Below are positions 1-9,439 of a stretch of DNA of 64,000 nucleotides, piece by piece. Source of the DNA: Planctomycetota bacterium. GTDB lineage: Bacteria; Planctomycetota; Phycisphaerae; Phycisphaerales; SM1A02. The translations under genes were made by a program, and so were the position numbers. The notes under the pieces were generated by a model. It searched no databases. It had not been told where the DNA came from and saw only the letters and a list, made by a program, of their open reading frames with translations. Positions within the stretch are counted from its first letter, which is position 1; every line of letters starts with the position of its first letter. The stretch is taken from assembly GCA_003671025.1 (NCBI GenBank), contig QWPW01000001.1:140379-204378 (forward strand). The letters are read 5' to 3'.

Positions 1-76
1 GTCAGAAGAATTTCCCTGCAAAACATGCGGAATTCGAGTCGGACAGACCCACAGCACGACAGCGAAGGGGATAAAG

Positions 77-1516
77 ATGGTTGCGAATACAGCAGGACCA
101 AACACGACAGGCATGAATAGAACCGAGCCCGCGAAGACCGAGTCAGGCAAGACTGAACCAACAAGCAGGCAGGCCTCGTCGAATGCGCCCGTCGACAAGA
201 CGGTGCCAACCGCGGGCACGCTTCCGAATCCAACAAACCCAAACTCCACAGGATCACACACGATGGCGACTCCCGGCACTTCATCGACGACCAATCGTCT
301 CGCGTCCACTTCCTCTCCTGCTGGCGGATCCAACAACCCGTCAGCGACTCCATCAGCGAGTCCGTCAGCCACTCCGTCAGCACGGATCGCGATTGAAGAC
401 AAGCCGCGCATCGCGCCGGCTGCGCAAGCGAAATTGGATGCCGCGAAAGCGGAGCAGCAGAAGGGCAAACTCGCCGCGATTGAACGCGCGATGAGCCAGA
501 TCGAGAAGGCCTACGGCAAGGGCTCGATCATGAAACTCGACGGCGATTCGCTCACGCCGATTCCATCCGTGGCAACGGGAGCATTGAGCTTGGATCTCGC
601 GCTCGGTGGCCGCGGACTTCCGCGCGGACGCGTGATTGAAATCTTCGGGCCAGAGTCTTCAGGTAAGACGACGCTCGCACTCACCGTCATCGCAAACATC
701 CAAAAGACCAACGGCGTCGCGGCGTTCATTGACGCCGAGCACGCACTCGATCCTTCGTGGGCCAAGCGCATCGGAGTCAACCTCGATGAAATGCTGGTCT
801 CGCAACCAGACACTGGTGAGCAGGCACTCGAAATCTGCGAGATGTTGGTGCGATCCAATGCAGTGGACGTCATCGTGATTGACTCGGTCGCTGCGCTGAT
901 CCCGAAGGCCGAAATCGAAGGCGAAATGGGCGACTCGCAGATGGGTCTGCAAGCTCGACTGATGTCGCAAGCACTGCGCAAACTCACCGGCGCCATCGCC
1001 AAGAGCGAGTGCACTGTGATCTTCATCAACCAGTTGCGTGAGAAGATCGGCGTGATGTTCGGCTCGCCCGAAACCACGACCGGCGGCAAGGCGCTGAAGT
1101 TTTACGCCTCGGTGCGCATCGACATTCGTCGCATCGGCGCGATCAAGGACGGCGATCGCAATGTGGGCAACCGCGTGCGAGCCAAGGTCGTCAAGAACAA
1201 AGTTGCGCCGCCATTCCGCGAAGCCGAGTTCGACATCATGTTCAACGAGGGCATCTCGACCACGGGCGACCTCGTCGATCTTGCCGCCGAGGACAACATC
1301 ATCGAGAAGGCCGGTGCCTGGTTCAGCTACAAGACCACGCGCATCGGACAGGGTCGCGAAAACGCCAAGGCGTTTCTCCGCGAGAACCCAGCGATCTTCG
1401 CGGAGATTCGTCAGCGCGTCATCGAGAAGCGTCTCGCGGCGAACGAGGTCGCAAATCGGTTGCGCACGACGACGCCACCGAAGAACAGCGACGCTGACAA
1501 CGATGAGGATGAGTGA
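77..1516 (+). CDS. recA: Recombinase RecA with long N-terminal extension
   Basis: RecA catalyses ATP-dependent strand exchange in homologous repair and drives LexA-type autocleavage. The core (from about residue 127) is canonical: the [11 protein letters not shown] segment, Walker A GPESSGKT at residues 191-198, the [11 protein letters not shown]alker B region, and the DNA-binding loops around [16 protein letters not shown] and the [10 protein letters not shown] segment. The tail is short and acidic (DADNDEDE), as usual. What is odd is the length, 479 residues against about 350, because roughly 120 Ser/Thr/Pro/Ala-rich residues precede the core and include a [12 protein letters not shown] repeat. 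The start at 77 is supported by a good ribosome site (GAAGGGG, about 7 bases upstream); in-frame ATGs at 113 and 263 are alternatives. Identity is certain; the start is likely. Confidence 0.97.
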   Translation: MVANTAGPNTTGMNRTEPAKTESGKTEPTSRQASSNAPVDKTVPTAGTLPNPTNPNSTGSHTMATPGTSSTTNRLASTSSPAGGSNNPSATPSASPSATPSARIAIEDKPRIAPAAQAKLDAAKAEQQKGKLAAIERAMSQIEKAYGKGSIMKLDGDSLTPIPSVATGALSLDLALGGRGLPRGRVIEIFGPESSGKTTLALTVIANIQKTNGVAAFIDAEHALDPSWAKRIGVNLDEMLVSQPDTGEQALEICEMLVRSNAVDVIVIDSVAALIPKAEIEGEMGDSQMGLQARLMSQALRKLTGAIAKSECTVIFINQLREKIGVMFGSPETTTGGKALKFYASVRIDIRRIGAIKDGDRNVGNRVRAKVVKNKVAPPFREAEFDIMFNEGISTTGDLVDLAAEDNIIEKAGAWFSYKTTRIGQGRENAKAFLRENPAIFAEIRQRVIEKRLAANEVANRLRTTTPPKNSDADNDEDE

Positions 1517-1590
1517 GTACTTGCAGTCTTCGTGCGTGACGGTTTGTCGCGGTGCGTGATGGTTGGTTTCGCGCCGCACGCATCAACACG

Positions 1591-1651
1591 GATCATGAAC
1601 CGATCATGAACCGATCATGAACCGATCACGAACCGATCACGAATCGATCAC
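1591..1651. repeat. Five and a half copies of an 11-bp direct repeat
   Basis: The unit is GATCATGAACC, three identical copies followed by GATCACGAACC, GATCACGAATC and a partial GATCACC. The 11-bp period is close to one DNA helical turn, so every copy faces the same side of the helix. Each full unit carries a GATC, and the first three carry the palindrome TCATGA. It could be a multi-site protein-binding array or a slippage-prone minisatellite; the sequence alone does not decide. Confidence 0.9.
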
Positions 1652-1748
1652 CACACATCTCGCGTTCAGCAAATTGATTGAATCGTGGATCGCGGATTAC
1701 GCCGCGCGGTTGTCGACCGCCAATCGGCAACCGTCGCCGGTGTACGAC

Positions 1749-1801
1749 GGCTGATGGCTGATGGCTGACAGCTGACAGATGACAGATGACAGATGCTGAT
1801 G
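1749..1801. repeat. Heptanucleotide repeat patch
   Basis: Two copies of GGCTGAT grade into a GGCTGACAGCTGA segment and then three copies of GACAGAT. It lies between the two 11-bp arrays and has no coding potential. It looks like replication-slippage product. Confidence 0.75.
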
Positions 1802-1960
1802 TAGTTCTTGACTGGTCAATGATGCGTCGCGTCAGTGCACGCCGTGTCGGAGCGGTCGCATAGCGCGCGCACATTGACGGTGTCGACTGGCGAATTGCCG
1901 GCTGACAGACAGACAGGCAGACTGACTGGCTGAACAAACCAACGATCCATTCGCGTAGCG

Positions 1961-2007
1961 CAGGCGTGGCGATGAGGGGCTCCTCTCTTCGTCACGCCTG
2001 TGTTTTT
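1961..2007 (+). terminator. Probable Rho-independent terminator downstream of recA
   Basis: CAGGCGTGGCGA (1961-1972) pairs with TCGTCACGCCTG (1989-2000), including one G-T pair, and an inner GAGG/CCTC helix closes the loop. The stem is followed by TGTTTTT. A second small hairpin, CCTGTG-TTTTT-CACAGG, overlaps the U-tract. It sits 445 bases after the recA stop, so recA mRNA would have a long, repeat-bearing 3' region unless it ends earlier. Confidence 0.6.
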
Positions 2008-2080
2008 CACAGGGAGCGCAAGGCGCCGATTGAAACGCGCGATCTTCACGCTGCGACCTCAACTTCAAGCACGCAAAAGA

Positions 2081-2124
2081 AACGCTCAATGAACGCTCAA
2101 TGAACGCTCAAGGAACGCTCAACG
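2081..2124. repeat. Four copies of an 11-bp direct repeat
   Basis: The unit is AACGCTCAATG, two exact copies then AACGCTCAAGG and AACGCTCAACG. Its sequence is unrelated to the 11-bp array at 1591 but has the same period. It ends 96 bases before tRNA-Leu. Confidence 0.88.
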
Positions 2125-2220
2125 CAACGCCTGACGATGCGACGCAACGTGAATCGCGCCCGTCATCCTCCGCAAATCGGTTGAACGACGGCGCAAATCT
2201 CCGTACACTTCTCCTCCGCC

Positions 2221-2304
2221 GCGGATGTGGCGAAACTGGCAGACGCGCAAGTTTCAGGTACTTGTGGGCTAACCCCCTTGGAGGTTCGATTCCTCTCATC
2301 CGCA
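2221..2304 (+). tRNA. tRNA-Leu (anticodon CAG)
   Basis: The acceptor stem is GCGGATG paired with CATCCGC, with discriminator A at 2304. The anticodon stem CAAGT/ACTTG encloses the loop TTCAGGT, giving anticodon CAG, which reads CUG leucine codons. A long class II variable arm (GGG-CTAA-CCCC) and a T arm with TTCGATT are present. The 3' CCA is not encoded, since TGC follows the discriminator base, so CCA must be added post-transcriptionally. Confidence 0.97.
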
Positions 2305-2313
2305 TGCTTGCAC

Positions 2314-2353
2314 GCAAAGAGCCCGCCGTGATTGATCACGGCGGGCTCTTTGC
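2314..2353 (+). terminator. Terminator hairpin after tRNA-Leu
   Basis: A perfect 19-bp inverted repeat: GCAAAGAGCCCGCCGTGAT (2314-2332), two-base centre TG, and its exact complement at 2335-2353. The base of the stem is AAAGAG/CTCTTT, giving U-rich ends on both strands, so it may work in both directions. It lies 10 bases after the tRNA. Confidence 0.9.
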
Positions 2354-2516
2354 ATTGCGGCACGGTTGATTGTGTTTCTACGCATCGTTTCCAGGCGTCG
2401 TGGGCCGGCGCACCGACGGCCGCCCAGCACCTGCCGCCCAGCACTTGGTTACGCTCACAACACGCCATCGATGCGCTTGCGGGGTCCGCGGAGCGCGCGG
2501 TAATCGGAGTCCGTCC

Positions 2517-3287
2517 TTGACAGATTCATCGACAATCACGCGATTCAATTGCACGCGGTGCGGCTACAGCCTCGCCCATCGTGTGATCGGTGAAAGGTGC
2601 TCGGAGTGCGGAACTCGCATTGACTCGATCGGTCCAGCGTGGTGGAACCAGCGAGACCTCACGCGCATTTCGAGGATGGCTTTGCTCGCATCGATTCCGT
2701 GCTACGTGCTGCTGCTCGTTCCCGCGGTCTTCGTGAACGAGGCGCAGACGAGCCTTTCTCGCAGCGCCTTCCCGACAATCAACACCTTTCTCGTGCTCAT
2801 GCCGATTCAAGTCATTGCGCAAGCGGTCGCCACATGGAGATTCGCGATCCCGGAGCTCGGTGATTCACGCATGCGACTCCTCCGCGTGCTTGCAGTCGTT
2901 CGTATATCGATATTCGTCGCCGCCGCGCTGACCGTCACCGTCACTTCACTCGCATACGACTGGAACCTATCGGGGCTGTGGGACGGACCAATCGGATCGC
3001 AATTCGGGTTCATGCTGCTGTGCGGGCTGTACTTTTTCCTTCCTCTTTGCGCAGTGGCGAGCGACATCATCCTCTCTCGCGTGCTTCTCGCGCTGCAACG
3101 AGAGTCGCAAGTGACGCTGAGTAGGTGGCAGACAATCAGTGGCAGCATCGCACGCATCCTGCTCTGGCTGGTGTTTCCGTTCATTCTGGCTCCCTTCGTC
3201 GGCTGGTTCTTTGCGCCCATCATCTGGACCATCGCGATGGGCCGATGCTTCGGCGAAACCCGAGCGATGGCGCGCTGCGCGCAGTAG
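2517..3287 (+). CDS. Zinc-ribbon membrane protein, planctomycete type
   Basis: Function unknown. The N-terminus carries a zinc-ribbon pattern, CTRCGYSLAH...CSECG, followed by about four hydrophobic segments (starting around SRMALLASIPCYVLLL, NTFLVLMPIQVIAQ, GFMLLCGLYFFLPL and ARILLWLVFPFILAP). Such CxxCGY plus membrane-segment proteins recur in Phycisphaerae genomes; another lies at 42461. The frame stays open upstream to 2370, but that part is Arg-rich and unlike protein. I chose the TTG at 2517 because GGAG precedes it at a good distance and the Cys motif follows at once. No operon partner is evident. Confidence 0.65.
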   Translation: MTDSSTITRFNCTRCGYSLAHRVIGERCSECGTRIDSIGPAWWNQRDLTRISRMALLASIPCYVLLLVPAVFVNEAQTSLSRSAFPTINTFLVLMPIQVIAQAVATWRFAIPELGDSRMRLLRVLAVVRISIFVAAALTVTVTSLAYDWNLSGLWDGPIGSQFGFMLLCGLYFFLPLCAVASDIILSRVLLALQRESQVTLSRWQTISGSIARILLWLVFPFILAPFVGWFFAPIIWTIAMGRCFGETRAMARCAQ

Positions 3288-3400
3288 GCGATGCGCGCGA
3301 GTTCCGCTTGGATGTGAGGGACCACGGGCACCTTGGGACAAGCACGAAGCCACCATGAACGCGCCTGCCACGCGATGGATTCCTCCGCGTTTGACCAGCG

Positions 3401-4591
3401 CTACCCGCCGATCGCACTCGCGCTTGACGCACGCAACTTCGCAATCGCCTGCGTGACAATCTCGACGGCGCGCGCACACTGCGCAGTCGTTGTTTCGCGC
3501 GAGATGCTGAAGCGGATCGAACCGTGCGCGAGTTCCGCTGGCACTCCCATCGCCAACAAAATCGGAGAGGGATCGAGCGAACCCGAAGCGCACGCCGCGC
3601 CCGCTGAGACAAACATGCCGCGCTCAGACAGCAACAGAAGAATCGCCTCGGCCTCAAGTTTGGCGAAGGCGAGGTTGGTGGTGTTCCACAAGCGCGCTCC
3701 CTCGGCTGAGTGCACGACGGCGCCAGTCGCACCAACGACGGCGCGTTCAAATTCATCGCGCATCACTGTGCCAAGCGCAAGTCCTTCGGTGGCTAACCAT
3801 CGCGCCGCGAGATCTGCAGCCACGCCAAACCCCACGATTCCCGCGACATTTTCTGTACCGCCGCGACGCTCGAGTTCTTGCGGGCCTCCGACGGACTGCG
3901 CGACGAGGCGTGTTCCGCGCCTCGCGTAGAGCGCGCCGACTCCCTTTGGTCCATGAAACTTATGCGGCGAGAAACTCGCGAGATCAAACTCAAGCGCTGC
4001 GAAATCGGTGGGCATTTTTCCTACCCATTGCGTCGCATCCGAATGAAAGCGCACTCCATGCTCGCGACACAATCGTCCCGCGCGAGCAACATCGCTGAGC
4101 GCACCGGTTTCGTTGTTGGCCCACATCAAACTCACCAACGCGATTTCATCGGCGCGTGCGTCGAGCAATTCAGACAGTGCGTCAAGATCAGGCGTTCCTG
4201 AATCATCACCTGCTCCCCGAAGCCATACAACTTCGTGACCGCTTCGCTCGAAGTGTTGCGCCACTTCGCGCACGGCTGAATGTTCGAATCGGGTGGTCAC
4301 GAAGACGCGTCGCGTCGAGCTGTGATTTGCGAAGTGCTCCATCGATCCGCGAATCGCGACGGCAATGCTCTCCGACGCGCCTGACGTGAACACCAACTCA
4401 CGCTCTTGGCAGCCGACCAGTCGCGCCACCGATTCACGTGCAAGTTCGATGACGCGTTTCGCTTCGCCGCCGACGCGATGAACACTCGAAGGGTTTCCCC
4501 ACGTCTCGCGCAAGTTGCGCGCCATCTCTTCGACGACTTCATCGGCCGGGCGCGTCGATGCGTTGCTGTCGAAGTAAAGACGGTCGTTCAT
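3401..4591 (-). CDS. Cysteine desulfurase (NifS/IscS family)
   Basis: A PLP enzyme that removes sulfur from cysteine to form alanine and an enzyme persulfide, feeding Fe-S cluster or thiouridine synthesis. At 396 residues it has the family length. Visible motifs are the N-terminal YFDSNAST, the cofactor lysine K211 in FSPHKFHGPKG, and the sulfur-accepting cysteine C334 in SAGAACASGSLDPS on a short mobile loop, which is NifS/IscS-like (class I) rather than SufS-like. No iscU, iscA or tRNA-modification gene is adjacent, so the acceptor cannot be named from context. The ATG start is clear and the gene stands alone on the minus strand. Confidence 0.93.
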   Translation of the reverse strand: MNDRLYFDSNASTRPADEVVEEMARNLRETWGNPSSVHRVGGEAKRVIELARESVARLVGCQERELVFTSGASESIAVAIRGSMEHFANHSSTRRVFVTTRFEHSAVREVAQHFERSGHEVVWLRGAGDDSGTPDLDALSELLDARADEIALVSLMWANNETGALSDVARAGRLCREHGVRFHSDATQWVGKMPTDFAALEFDLASFSPHKFHGPKGVGALYARRGTRLVAQSVGGPQELERRGGTENVAGIVGFGVAADLAARWLATEGLALGTVMRDEFERAVVGATGAVVHSAEGARLWNTTNLAFAKLEAEAILLLLSERGMFVSAGAACASGSLDPSPILLAMGVPAELAHGSIRFSISRETTTAQCARAVEIVTQAIAKLRASSASAIGG

Positions 4592-4691
4592 GCGCTCATC
4601 CTATGGCGCTCACGAGTTCAGTCGACGGTTCGTTGACAGTCGGCATGATTCATACCGCACCGCACATGAGAGTAGGCAACACATCCGTACA

Positions 4692-6089
4692 TCAAGGAGC
4701 AGGGGTTGTCGCTGGTGGAGTCGTTGCTGGTGGAGTTGTCGCCGGTGGAGTCGTCGGCGGTGGAGTTGTCGGCGCCGGAGTGGTCGTGGACGCGGGAGCA
4801 GTGGCAGCGTTGCCGCCGCTCTCGCTCTCCTTCAAGTGTTCGGCTTGTCGTGCATCGAGCAAGGCTCGGTTGCGCGCGGCGTTCGCTTGCTGCTCGCGCA
4901 TTTCGCGCTGTTGCCACGCAGGAAGTTGCGACATATCGAAGCCTGGATAAGGAGGCACCGTCGCATCTTGATCTTCCTGATTGCGCAGCTGCTCGTACTG
5001 ATCGGAGTGATAGCGATCAAGCGATTCGTGTTGATAGGTGTACGCCTCGTAGGGCGCGAGTGGTGTCGCAGGCGCAGCGGGCGCCGTTGGCAGCGCGCGT
5101 TGAACTGGCTGCGCGCGTTCAACAGGTTGCGCTGGTTGAGCACGCTGCACTGGAGCATTACGCGCGACGGGTTGCGCGCGCGGGATCGGCTGAGCGCGTT
5201 GAATTCGTTGGGCGGGTGGGTTCACCAAAAACGTGTTGCTCACTGCTTGCGGCGAACCAGTGAAAGTCGGTGCGTAAACGGGAAGTCGCGCATTTTGAAC
5301 GCGGCCTGATCCCATCTGTCTGACCGAGCGAACGAAGGTGATCGGTGGTCCTTGAAGCGTGCCACCGCGAGCCTTCACCGCCGCACCGAATGCAATCTTC
5401 GCATCAGCGGCGCCGAGGCATTGCGTCGCGTCGAAGAAGTTCGCGTTGCGCGCTTGTGGGTATCGCGCGCTGAGAACTCCATCGCTGTCGTGCGCAGACG
5501 GACTCCACGTGCCATGCACGTCACGCGCCAACAAGTCTTGTTCCGCGGCGACGAAATTGCTCGTGACCATCAGTCGATTCGTTGCGACAAAGATCCACGC
5601 GAACGCGGGTTGTTCGCACGCCGAGGTCACGGTCGGGTTGCGCTTGGGGGGAGTGGCAAGTTGCGGTGCCCAACCGACGACGCCGTCGCGACCGCGCCAC
5701 GACACGGGGGCGGGCGACCAGTCGTTGCCGGGAACCCACATCCAACCGCGGCTTTGATCGTAGAACCATGAGCCGTAGTGCTCGGTCGCCCAACCATGCG
5801 GATATCCCGAGCGCCAATACGGCGATCCATCTTGGGTGACGATCCATTCGCCGACGCTGAAGGGTTGCCACCACGGTTGGACATCGTGAGGCTGCCACAC
5901 CCAACCGTAATCAGGGTTGGGATACCACCGCCCGTACGCGAGGAGCGATTGCATGCACTGCTGCACCGTCATCGACCCGCGCCCTTGCGCGTCGATTTCT
6001 TGTTGCGCCGACGCGCGCGTCGCGGTCAATCCGAGGACACAACTAAGGAACAGCGCCAACGAAAGAAGCATCGAATGTGTTCGCGTCAT
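4692..6089 (-). CDS. Secreted Trp/Tyr-rich protein, DUF6600-like, with Pro-rich tail
   Basis: Function unknown. A signal peptide (MTRTHSMLLSLALFLSCVLG, cleavage near ASAQQ) is followed by repeated GRWYPNPDYGWVW, GEWIVTQDGSPYW, YGSWFYDQSRGWMWVP and VSWRGRDGVVGWAPQ modules, the pattern of DUF6600/YXWGXW-type periplasmic or surface proteins. The central part (about residues 270-330) is Gln/Pro/Ala-rich with RAQP repeats, and the C-terminus is a TTPPA repeat. The product is probably exported and surface-associated. The Thr/Pro tail resembles a spacer or glycosylation region. The gene is monocistronic, with a hairpin between it and pgi. Confidence 0.75.
   Translation of the reverse strand: MTRTHSMLLSLALFLSCVLGLTATRASAQQEIDAQGRGSMTVQQCMQSLLAYGRWYPNPDYGWVWQPHDVQPWWQPFSVGEWIVTQDGSPYWRSGYPHGWATEHYGSWFYDQSRGWMWVPGNDWSPAPVSWRGRDGVVGWAPQLATPPKRNPTVTSACEQPAFAWIFVATNRLMVTSNFVAAEQDLLARDVHGTWSPSAHDSDGVLSARYPQARNANFFDATQCLGAADAKIAFGAAVKARGGTLQGPPITFVRSVRQMGSGRVQNARLPVYAPTFTGSPQAVSNTFLVNPPAQRIQRAQPIPRAQPVARNAPVQRAQPAQPVERAQPVQRALPTAPAAPATPLAPYEAYTYQHESLDRYHSDQYEQLRNQEDQDATVPPYPGFDMSQLPAWQQREMREQQANAARNRALLDARQAEHLKESESGGNAATAPASTTTPAPTTPPPTTPPATTPPATTPPATTPAP
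4708..4782 (-). repeat. Five 15-bp in-frame repeats (TTPPA codons)
   Basis: Five tandem 15-bp units, of the type GTCGCTGGTGGAGTC on the plus strand, encode the pentapeptide repeat at the C-terminus of the preceding minus-strand gene. Copies differ mainly at third positions, so the repeat has diverged under protein-level constraint. Confidence 0.85.
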
Positions 6090-6109
6090 AGTTGTTCATC
6101 CTAGCAACG

Positions 6110-6140
6110 ACGCAGCGCCGCAATCAATGCGGCGCTGCGT
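6110..6140 (-). terminator. Hairpin downstream of pgi
   Basis: ACGCAGCGCCGC (6110-6121) and its exact complement GCGGCGCTGCGT (6129-6140) form a 12-bp stem with a 7-base loop. It lies 47 bases after the pgi stop and just before the start of the next minus-strand gene. The following sequence is not U-rich, so it may be a Rho-assisted or mRNA-protecting hairpin. Confidence 0.55.
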
Positions 6141-6187
6141 CAGATTCGATTCGCACGGCGGGTCAGTGCTCTACCGCTCATCTCACA

Positions 6188-7969
6188 TCATTTACGTCCA
6201 CGCCACGCGCGGTACTTCGCGATGAGCGCCGTGGTGGAACTGTCATGCGTCGACTTCGTCTTCGGTCCTGCGAGTTCAGGAATGATGCGTTTTGCAAGCA
6301 CTTTTCCCAACTCCACGCCCCATTGATCAAAGGAGTTCACGCGCCAGATCGAGCCTTGCACGAAGACCTTGTGCTCATACAACGCGATGATGCGACCGAG
6401 CATGCGCGGCGACAACTGCTCGCACAGCAGCGTGTTCGAGGGGCGGTTGCCGGGGAAGGTGCGGTGGGGAACCAGCCATGGCGCCGTTCCTTCGGCGCGC
6501 ACTTCGGCGGGAGTTTTGCCAAAGGCAAGCGCCTCGCCTTGTGCAAAGAGGTTCGCGAGCAAGATGTCGTGGTGCTCGCCGATGTCATGGAGCGGCTTGG
6601 CAAACGCGATGAAGTCGCAGGGCACGGGTGAGGTGCCTTGATGAATCATCTGATAGAACGCGTGTTGACCATTGGTGCCAGGCTCGCCCCAGATGATCGG
6701 GCTGGTCTCCCAACGGACTGGCGTGCCGTCAAGTTGCACCTGCTTGCCGTTTGATTCCATCTCGAGCTGCTGGAAATACGCACTAAGACGACTGAGATAC
6801 TGGCAGTAGGGCAGGACGGCCACGGTCTGGCAGCCGAGGAAGTCGCGGTTCCAAATGCCAATAAGCGCCAAGATGTATGCAAGATTCTTCCGTGGCGGCG
6901 CCGTGGCGAAGTGCTCATCCATGTCGTGCATGCCCGCGAGCAGTTCGCGGAAGTTGTCGCTGCCCACGGCGATCATCGTCGACAGTCCGATGGCCGAATC
7001 CATCGAGTAGCGCCCGCCCACCCAATCCCAGAAGCCGAACATGTTGGCGGTGTCGATGCCAAACTTGGCGACTTCCACGCCGTTGGTGGAGACGGCGACA
7101 AAGTGCTTGGCCACCGCCAGTGGGTTCTTGAGTTTCGCGAGGCTCCATGCGCGCGCGGTTTGCGCGTTGGTCATCGTCTCCATGGTGGTGAAGGTCTTTG
7201 AACTCACGATGAACAGCGTTTCTTCGGGATTGAGATCGCGCGTCTTCTCGTAAAAATCTTCGCCGTCGATGTTGGAGACGTAGCGGCACTCGATTGAGCG
7301 CAAGGTGAAACTCCGCAGCGCGGCGTAGGCCATCACTGGACCGAGATCGCTGCCGCCAATGCCGATGTTGACCACGGTGCGAATGCGCTTGCCGGTGTAA
7401 CCAACCCACGCGCCACTGCGCACCGACTCGGCGAACTTTGCCATCGCGTCGAGTACCGCGTGAACTTGCGGGACAACATTTTCACCATCGACTTTGATGA
7501 CAGCCTTGCGCGGCGCGCGCAGCGCAGTGTGTAGAACGGCGCGGTTCTCCGTGATATTGATGAGTTCACCAGCAAACATCTCTTTGGCATGACGAGCAAC
7601 TGAGCACTCCGTGGCCAACGCAAAGAGCGCATCAAGAGTCGCGCTGTCGACCAGATTCTTCGAGTAGTCGAGATGCATGTCGAGCGCTTGCATTGACAAC
7701 TTGCTCGCGCGCGATTTGTCCTTGGCGAACATCGCACGCAGGTTCGCACTCTTGGCGCGCTTGGCCAACGCCGTGAGTTTCTTCCACGCCTTGGTCTTGT
7801 CAGGCGCGACATGCCACGAGGGAACAACGGGAGCAACGCTCGGTTTCGTCTTCGGTGCCGCCGATGTGGCGGCGCGCTTGCTCGTCGATGGAGCGACGGT
7901 CTTCGTCGCCCGAGCGTTTTTCGTGACAGACTTAACCGAGGCGTTTCGTGCAGTTTTTGGAGCAGCCAT
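6188..7969 (-). CDS. pgi: Glucose-6-phosphate isomerase
   Basis: Interconverts glucose-6-phosphate and fructose-6-phosphate. Family signatures are [11 protein letters not shown] (phosphate-binding), [15 protein letters not shown], the [15 protein letters not shown] segment, and the C-terminal [12 protein letters not shown] containing the catalytic lysine region. The protein has 593 residues against about 550 because of a roughly 45-residue N-terminal stretch rich in Ala, Lys, Thr and Pro, resembling the basic tails seen in this genome. The ATG at 7969 is the only good start before that tail. The gene faces tal across a 263-base divergent spacer, which groups upper glycolysis with the pentose phosphate pathway. 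Confidence 0.95.
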   Translation of the reverse strand: MAAPKTARNASVKSVTKNARATKTVAPSTSKRAATSAAPKTKPSVAPVVPSWHVAPDKTKAWKKLTALAKRAKSANLRAMFAKDKSRASKLSMQALDMHLDYSKNLVDSATLDALFALATECSVARHAKEMFAGELINITENRAVLHTALRAPRKAVIKVDGENVVPQVHAVLDAMAKFAESVRSGAWVGYTGKRIRTVVNIGIGGSDLGPVMAYAALRSFTLRSIECRYVSNIDGEDFYEKTRDLNPEETLFIVSSKTFTTMETMTNAQTARAWSLAKLKNPLAVAKHFVAVSTNGVEVAKFGIDTANMFGFWDWVGGRYSMDSAIGLSTMIAVGSDNFRELLAGMHDMDEHFATAPPRKNLAYILALIGIWNRDFLGCQTVAVLPYCQYLSRLSAYFQQLEMESNGKQVQLDGTPVRWETSPIIWGEPGTNGQHAFYQMIHQGTSPVPCDFIAFAKPLHDIGEHHDILLANLFAQGEALAFGKTPAEVRAEGTAPWLVPHRTFPGNRPSNTLLCEQLSPRMLGRIIALYEHKVFVQGSIWRVNSFDQWGVELGKVLAKRIIPELAGPKTKSTHDSSTTALIAKYRAWRGRK

Positions 7970-8232
7970 GATTCGTTCCTAAAAGAAGTCCTGCGAGAGT
8001 CGGGGCAAGTCCTGATGCTAACCACCAACGCGCGAACGCATGCGCGGAGGGTGCATTCCTCACTAAGACGTGTTGCTTGTGACGCTCAGCGAACTCGCCG
8101 ATGGCGCGAGTGCATCGATTCATTCGCTCATCTCAAAACCGAGCGATCGTTCGATCATGGTGCGCGTCCTCACACCGCAACGCTGTGCTAGTCTGTTCGT
8201 TCAACGACTAAACCCGAAACTGGAGCCTCCGC

Positions 8233-9330
8233 GTGACCACTGCCACACTTCCCACCGCTCGTCTTGCCGCCCTAGGTCAATCGATTTGGGTTGACAACAT
8301 CACGCGCACGATGCTCGAGTCGGGAACGCTCGCGAAGTACATCGCGCAGTTGAGCGTGACGGGATTGACTTCAAATCCCACGATTTTCGAGAAGGCCATC
8401 GGCTCGGGCGATGCGTACGACGCGCAGATTCGCGCGCTCGCTCCCAAAGGTCTCTCGGTCGAACAAGTGTTTTTCGAGTGCGCCATCGACGACCTTCGTC
8501 GCGCCGCGGATCACTTCGGCGCCATTCACTCTGCTTCAGGACGCATCGACGGATTTGTTTCGCTCGAGGTGTCACCGCTTCTGGCCAACGACACCAAGGG
8601 CACGGTTGAACAAGCGATTGATCTTCATGCGCGCGCCAACCGCCGCAATCTCTTCATCAAAGTCCCCGGCACCCCTGAAGGTTGTCCGGCGATTGAAGAA
8701 CTCATCTTCCGCGGCATTCCTATCAACGTGACCCTGCTCTTCTCGCGCGAGCATTACCTCGCCGCGGTCAACGCTTACACGCGCGGCATTGAGCGTCGCG
8801 TCGCCGCGGGTCTTGATCCATTCGTGAACTCCGTCGCGAGCGTCTTCCTCTCGCGCTGGGATCGATCATGCGCCAAGGTGCTTCCGGCGAATCTGCAAAA
8901 CACCGTGGGAATCGCCATGGCGGGACGAATTCTGAAGTCCGCGCTCGACTTCCATGCTGATGCGCGTTGGCAAGCACTTGCCGCAAAGGGCGCGACGCAA
9001 CAACGTGTGTTGTGGGCGAGCACGGGCACCAAAGATCCTGCGCTGCCGAAGTGCCTCTACGTCGATGCTCTCGGCGCACCGAACACTGTGGACACCATGC
9101 CCGAAGAGACGCTGCTGGCGATGGCACAAGTGGGCAATCCGCAACGCGCGATGCCTACCGATGGTGTTGCGGCAGAAGCGGCGCTCGCGGCGGCAACCCA
9201 AGCGGGAGCTGACCTCGTGAAGATCGCCGACGAATTGCAGATCGACGGCCGTGACAGTTTCGACAAGAGCTGGCACGAACTAATTGCCAAGATCGGCGCC
9301 AAAGTGCAGTCGATTCGCGCCGCCTCGTGA
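8233..9330 (+). CDS. tal: Transaldolase
   Basis: Transfers dihydroxyacetone units between sugar phosphates in the non-oxidative pentose phosphate pathway. Visible are the N-terminal SVTGLTSNPTIFEKAI signature and the Schiff-base lysine in NLFIKVPGTPEG. The length (365) and the LWASTGTKDP segment fit the mycobacterial/actinobacterial-type transaldolases rather than the short 220-residue form. The start is GTG at 8233, preceded by GGAG. It is divergent from pgi. Confidence 0.94.
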   Translation: MTTATLPTARLAALGQSIWVDNITRTMLESGTLAKYIAQLSVTGLTSNPTIFEKAIGSGDAYDAQIRALAPKGLSVEQVFFECAIDDLRRAADHFGAIHSASGRIDGFVSLEVSPLLANDTKGTVEQAIDLHARANRRNLFIKVPGTPEGCPAIEELIFRGIPINVTLLFSREHYLAAVNAYTRGIERRVAAGLDPFVNSVASVFLSRWDRSCAKVLPANLQNTVGIAMAGRILKSALDFHADARWQALAAKGATQQRVLWASTGTKDPALPKCLYVDALGAPNTVDTMPEETLLAMAQVGNPQRAMPTDGVAAEAALAAATQAGADLVKIADELQIDGRDSFDKSWHELIAKIGAKVQSIRAAS

Positions 9331-9439
9331 GTCTGGCTTGTGAATGTGATTCACGCCCTGCGGCGCACGTGAGTCGAATCGAAGCGACGTGCTGGTTACT
9401 CGAACCATCGACGGCGAGTCCACGCCCATTTAGGAAGTC

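Larger units (their letters stand above)
1517..2220. other. Repeat-rich spacer between recA and tRNA-Leu
   Basis: About 700 bases without a convincing gene. Open frames here are short and have no recognisable protein character. The spacer holds two separate arrays of 11-bp direct repeats (1591-1651 and 2081-2124), a 7-bp repeat patch (1749-1801), a tetranucleotide-like GACA/GACT patch near 1903-1932, and a terminator-like hairpin at 1961-2007. Confidence 0.7.

Noticed and set aside
659..1579. Long antisense open frame across recA
   Set aside because: It is a shadow of recA codon bias; no start signal and low-complexity, protein-unlike composition.
1591..2124. CRISPR array or plasmid-type iterons in the recA spacer
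   Set aside because: Units abut without spacers and are only 11 bp, and there are no cas or replication-initiator genes nearby.
2370..2516. Upstream extension of the zinc-ribbon membrane protein
   Set aside because: The extension is Arg/Ala-rich and protein-unlike, whereas TTG 2517 has GGAG and leads straight into the cysteine motif.
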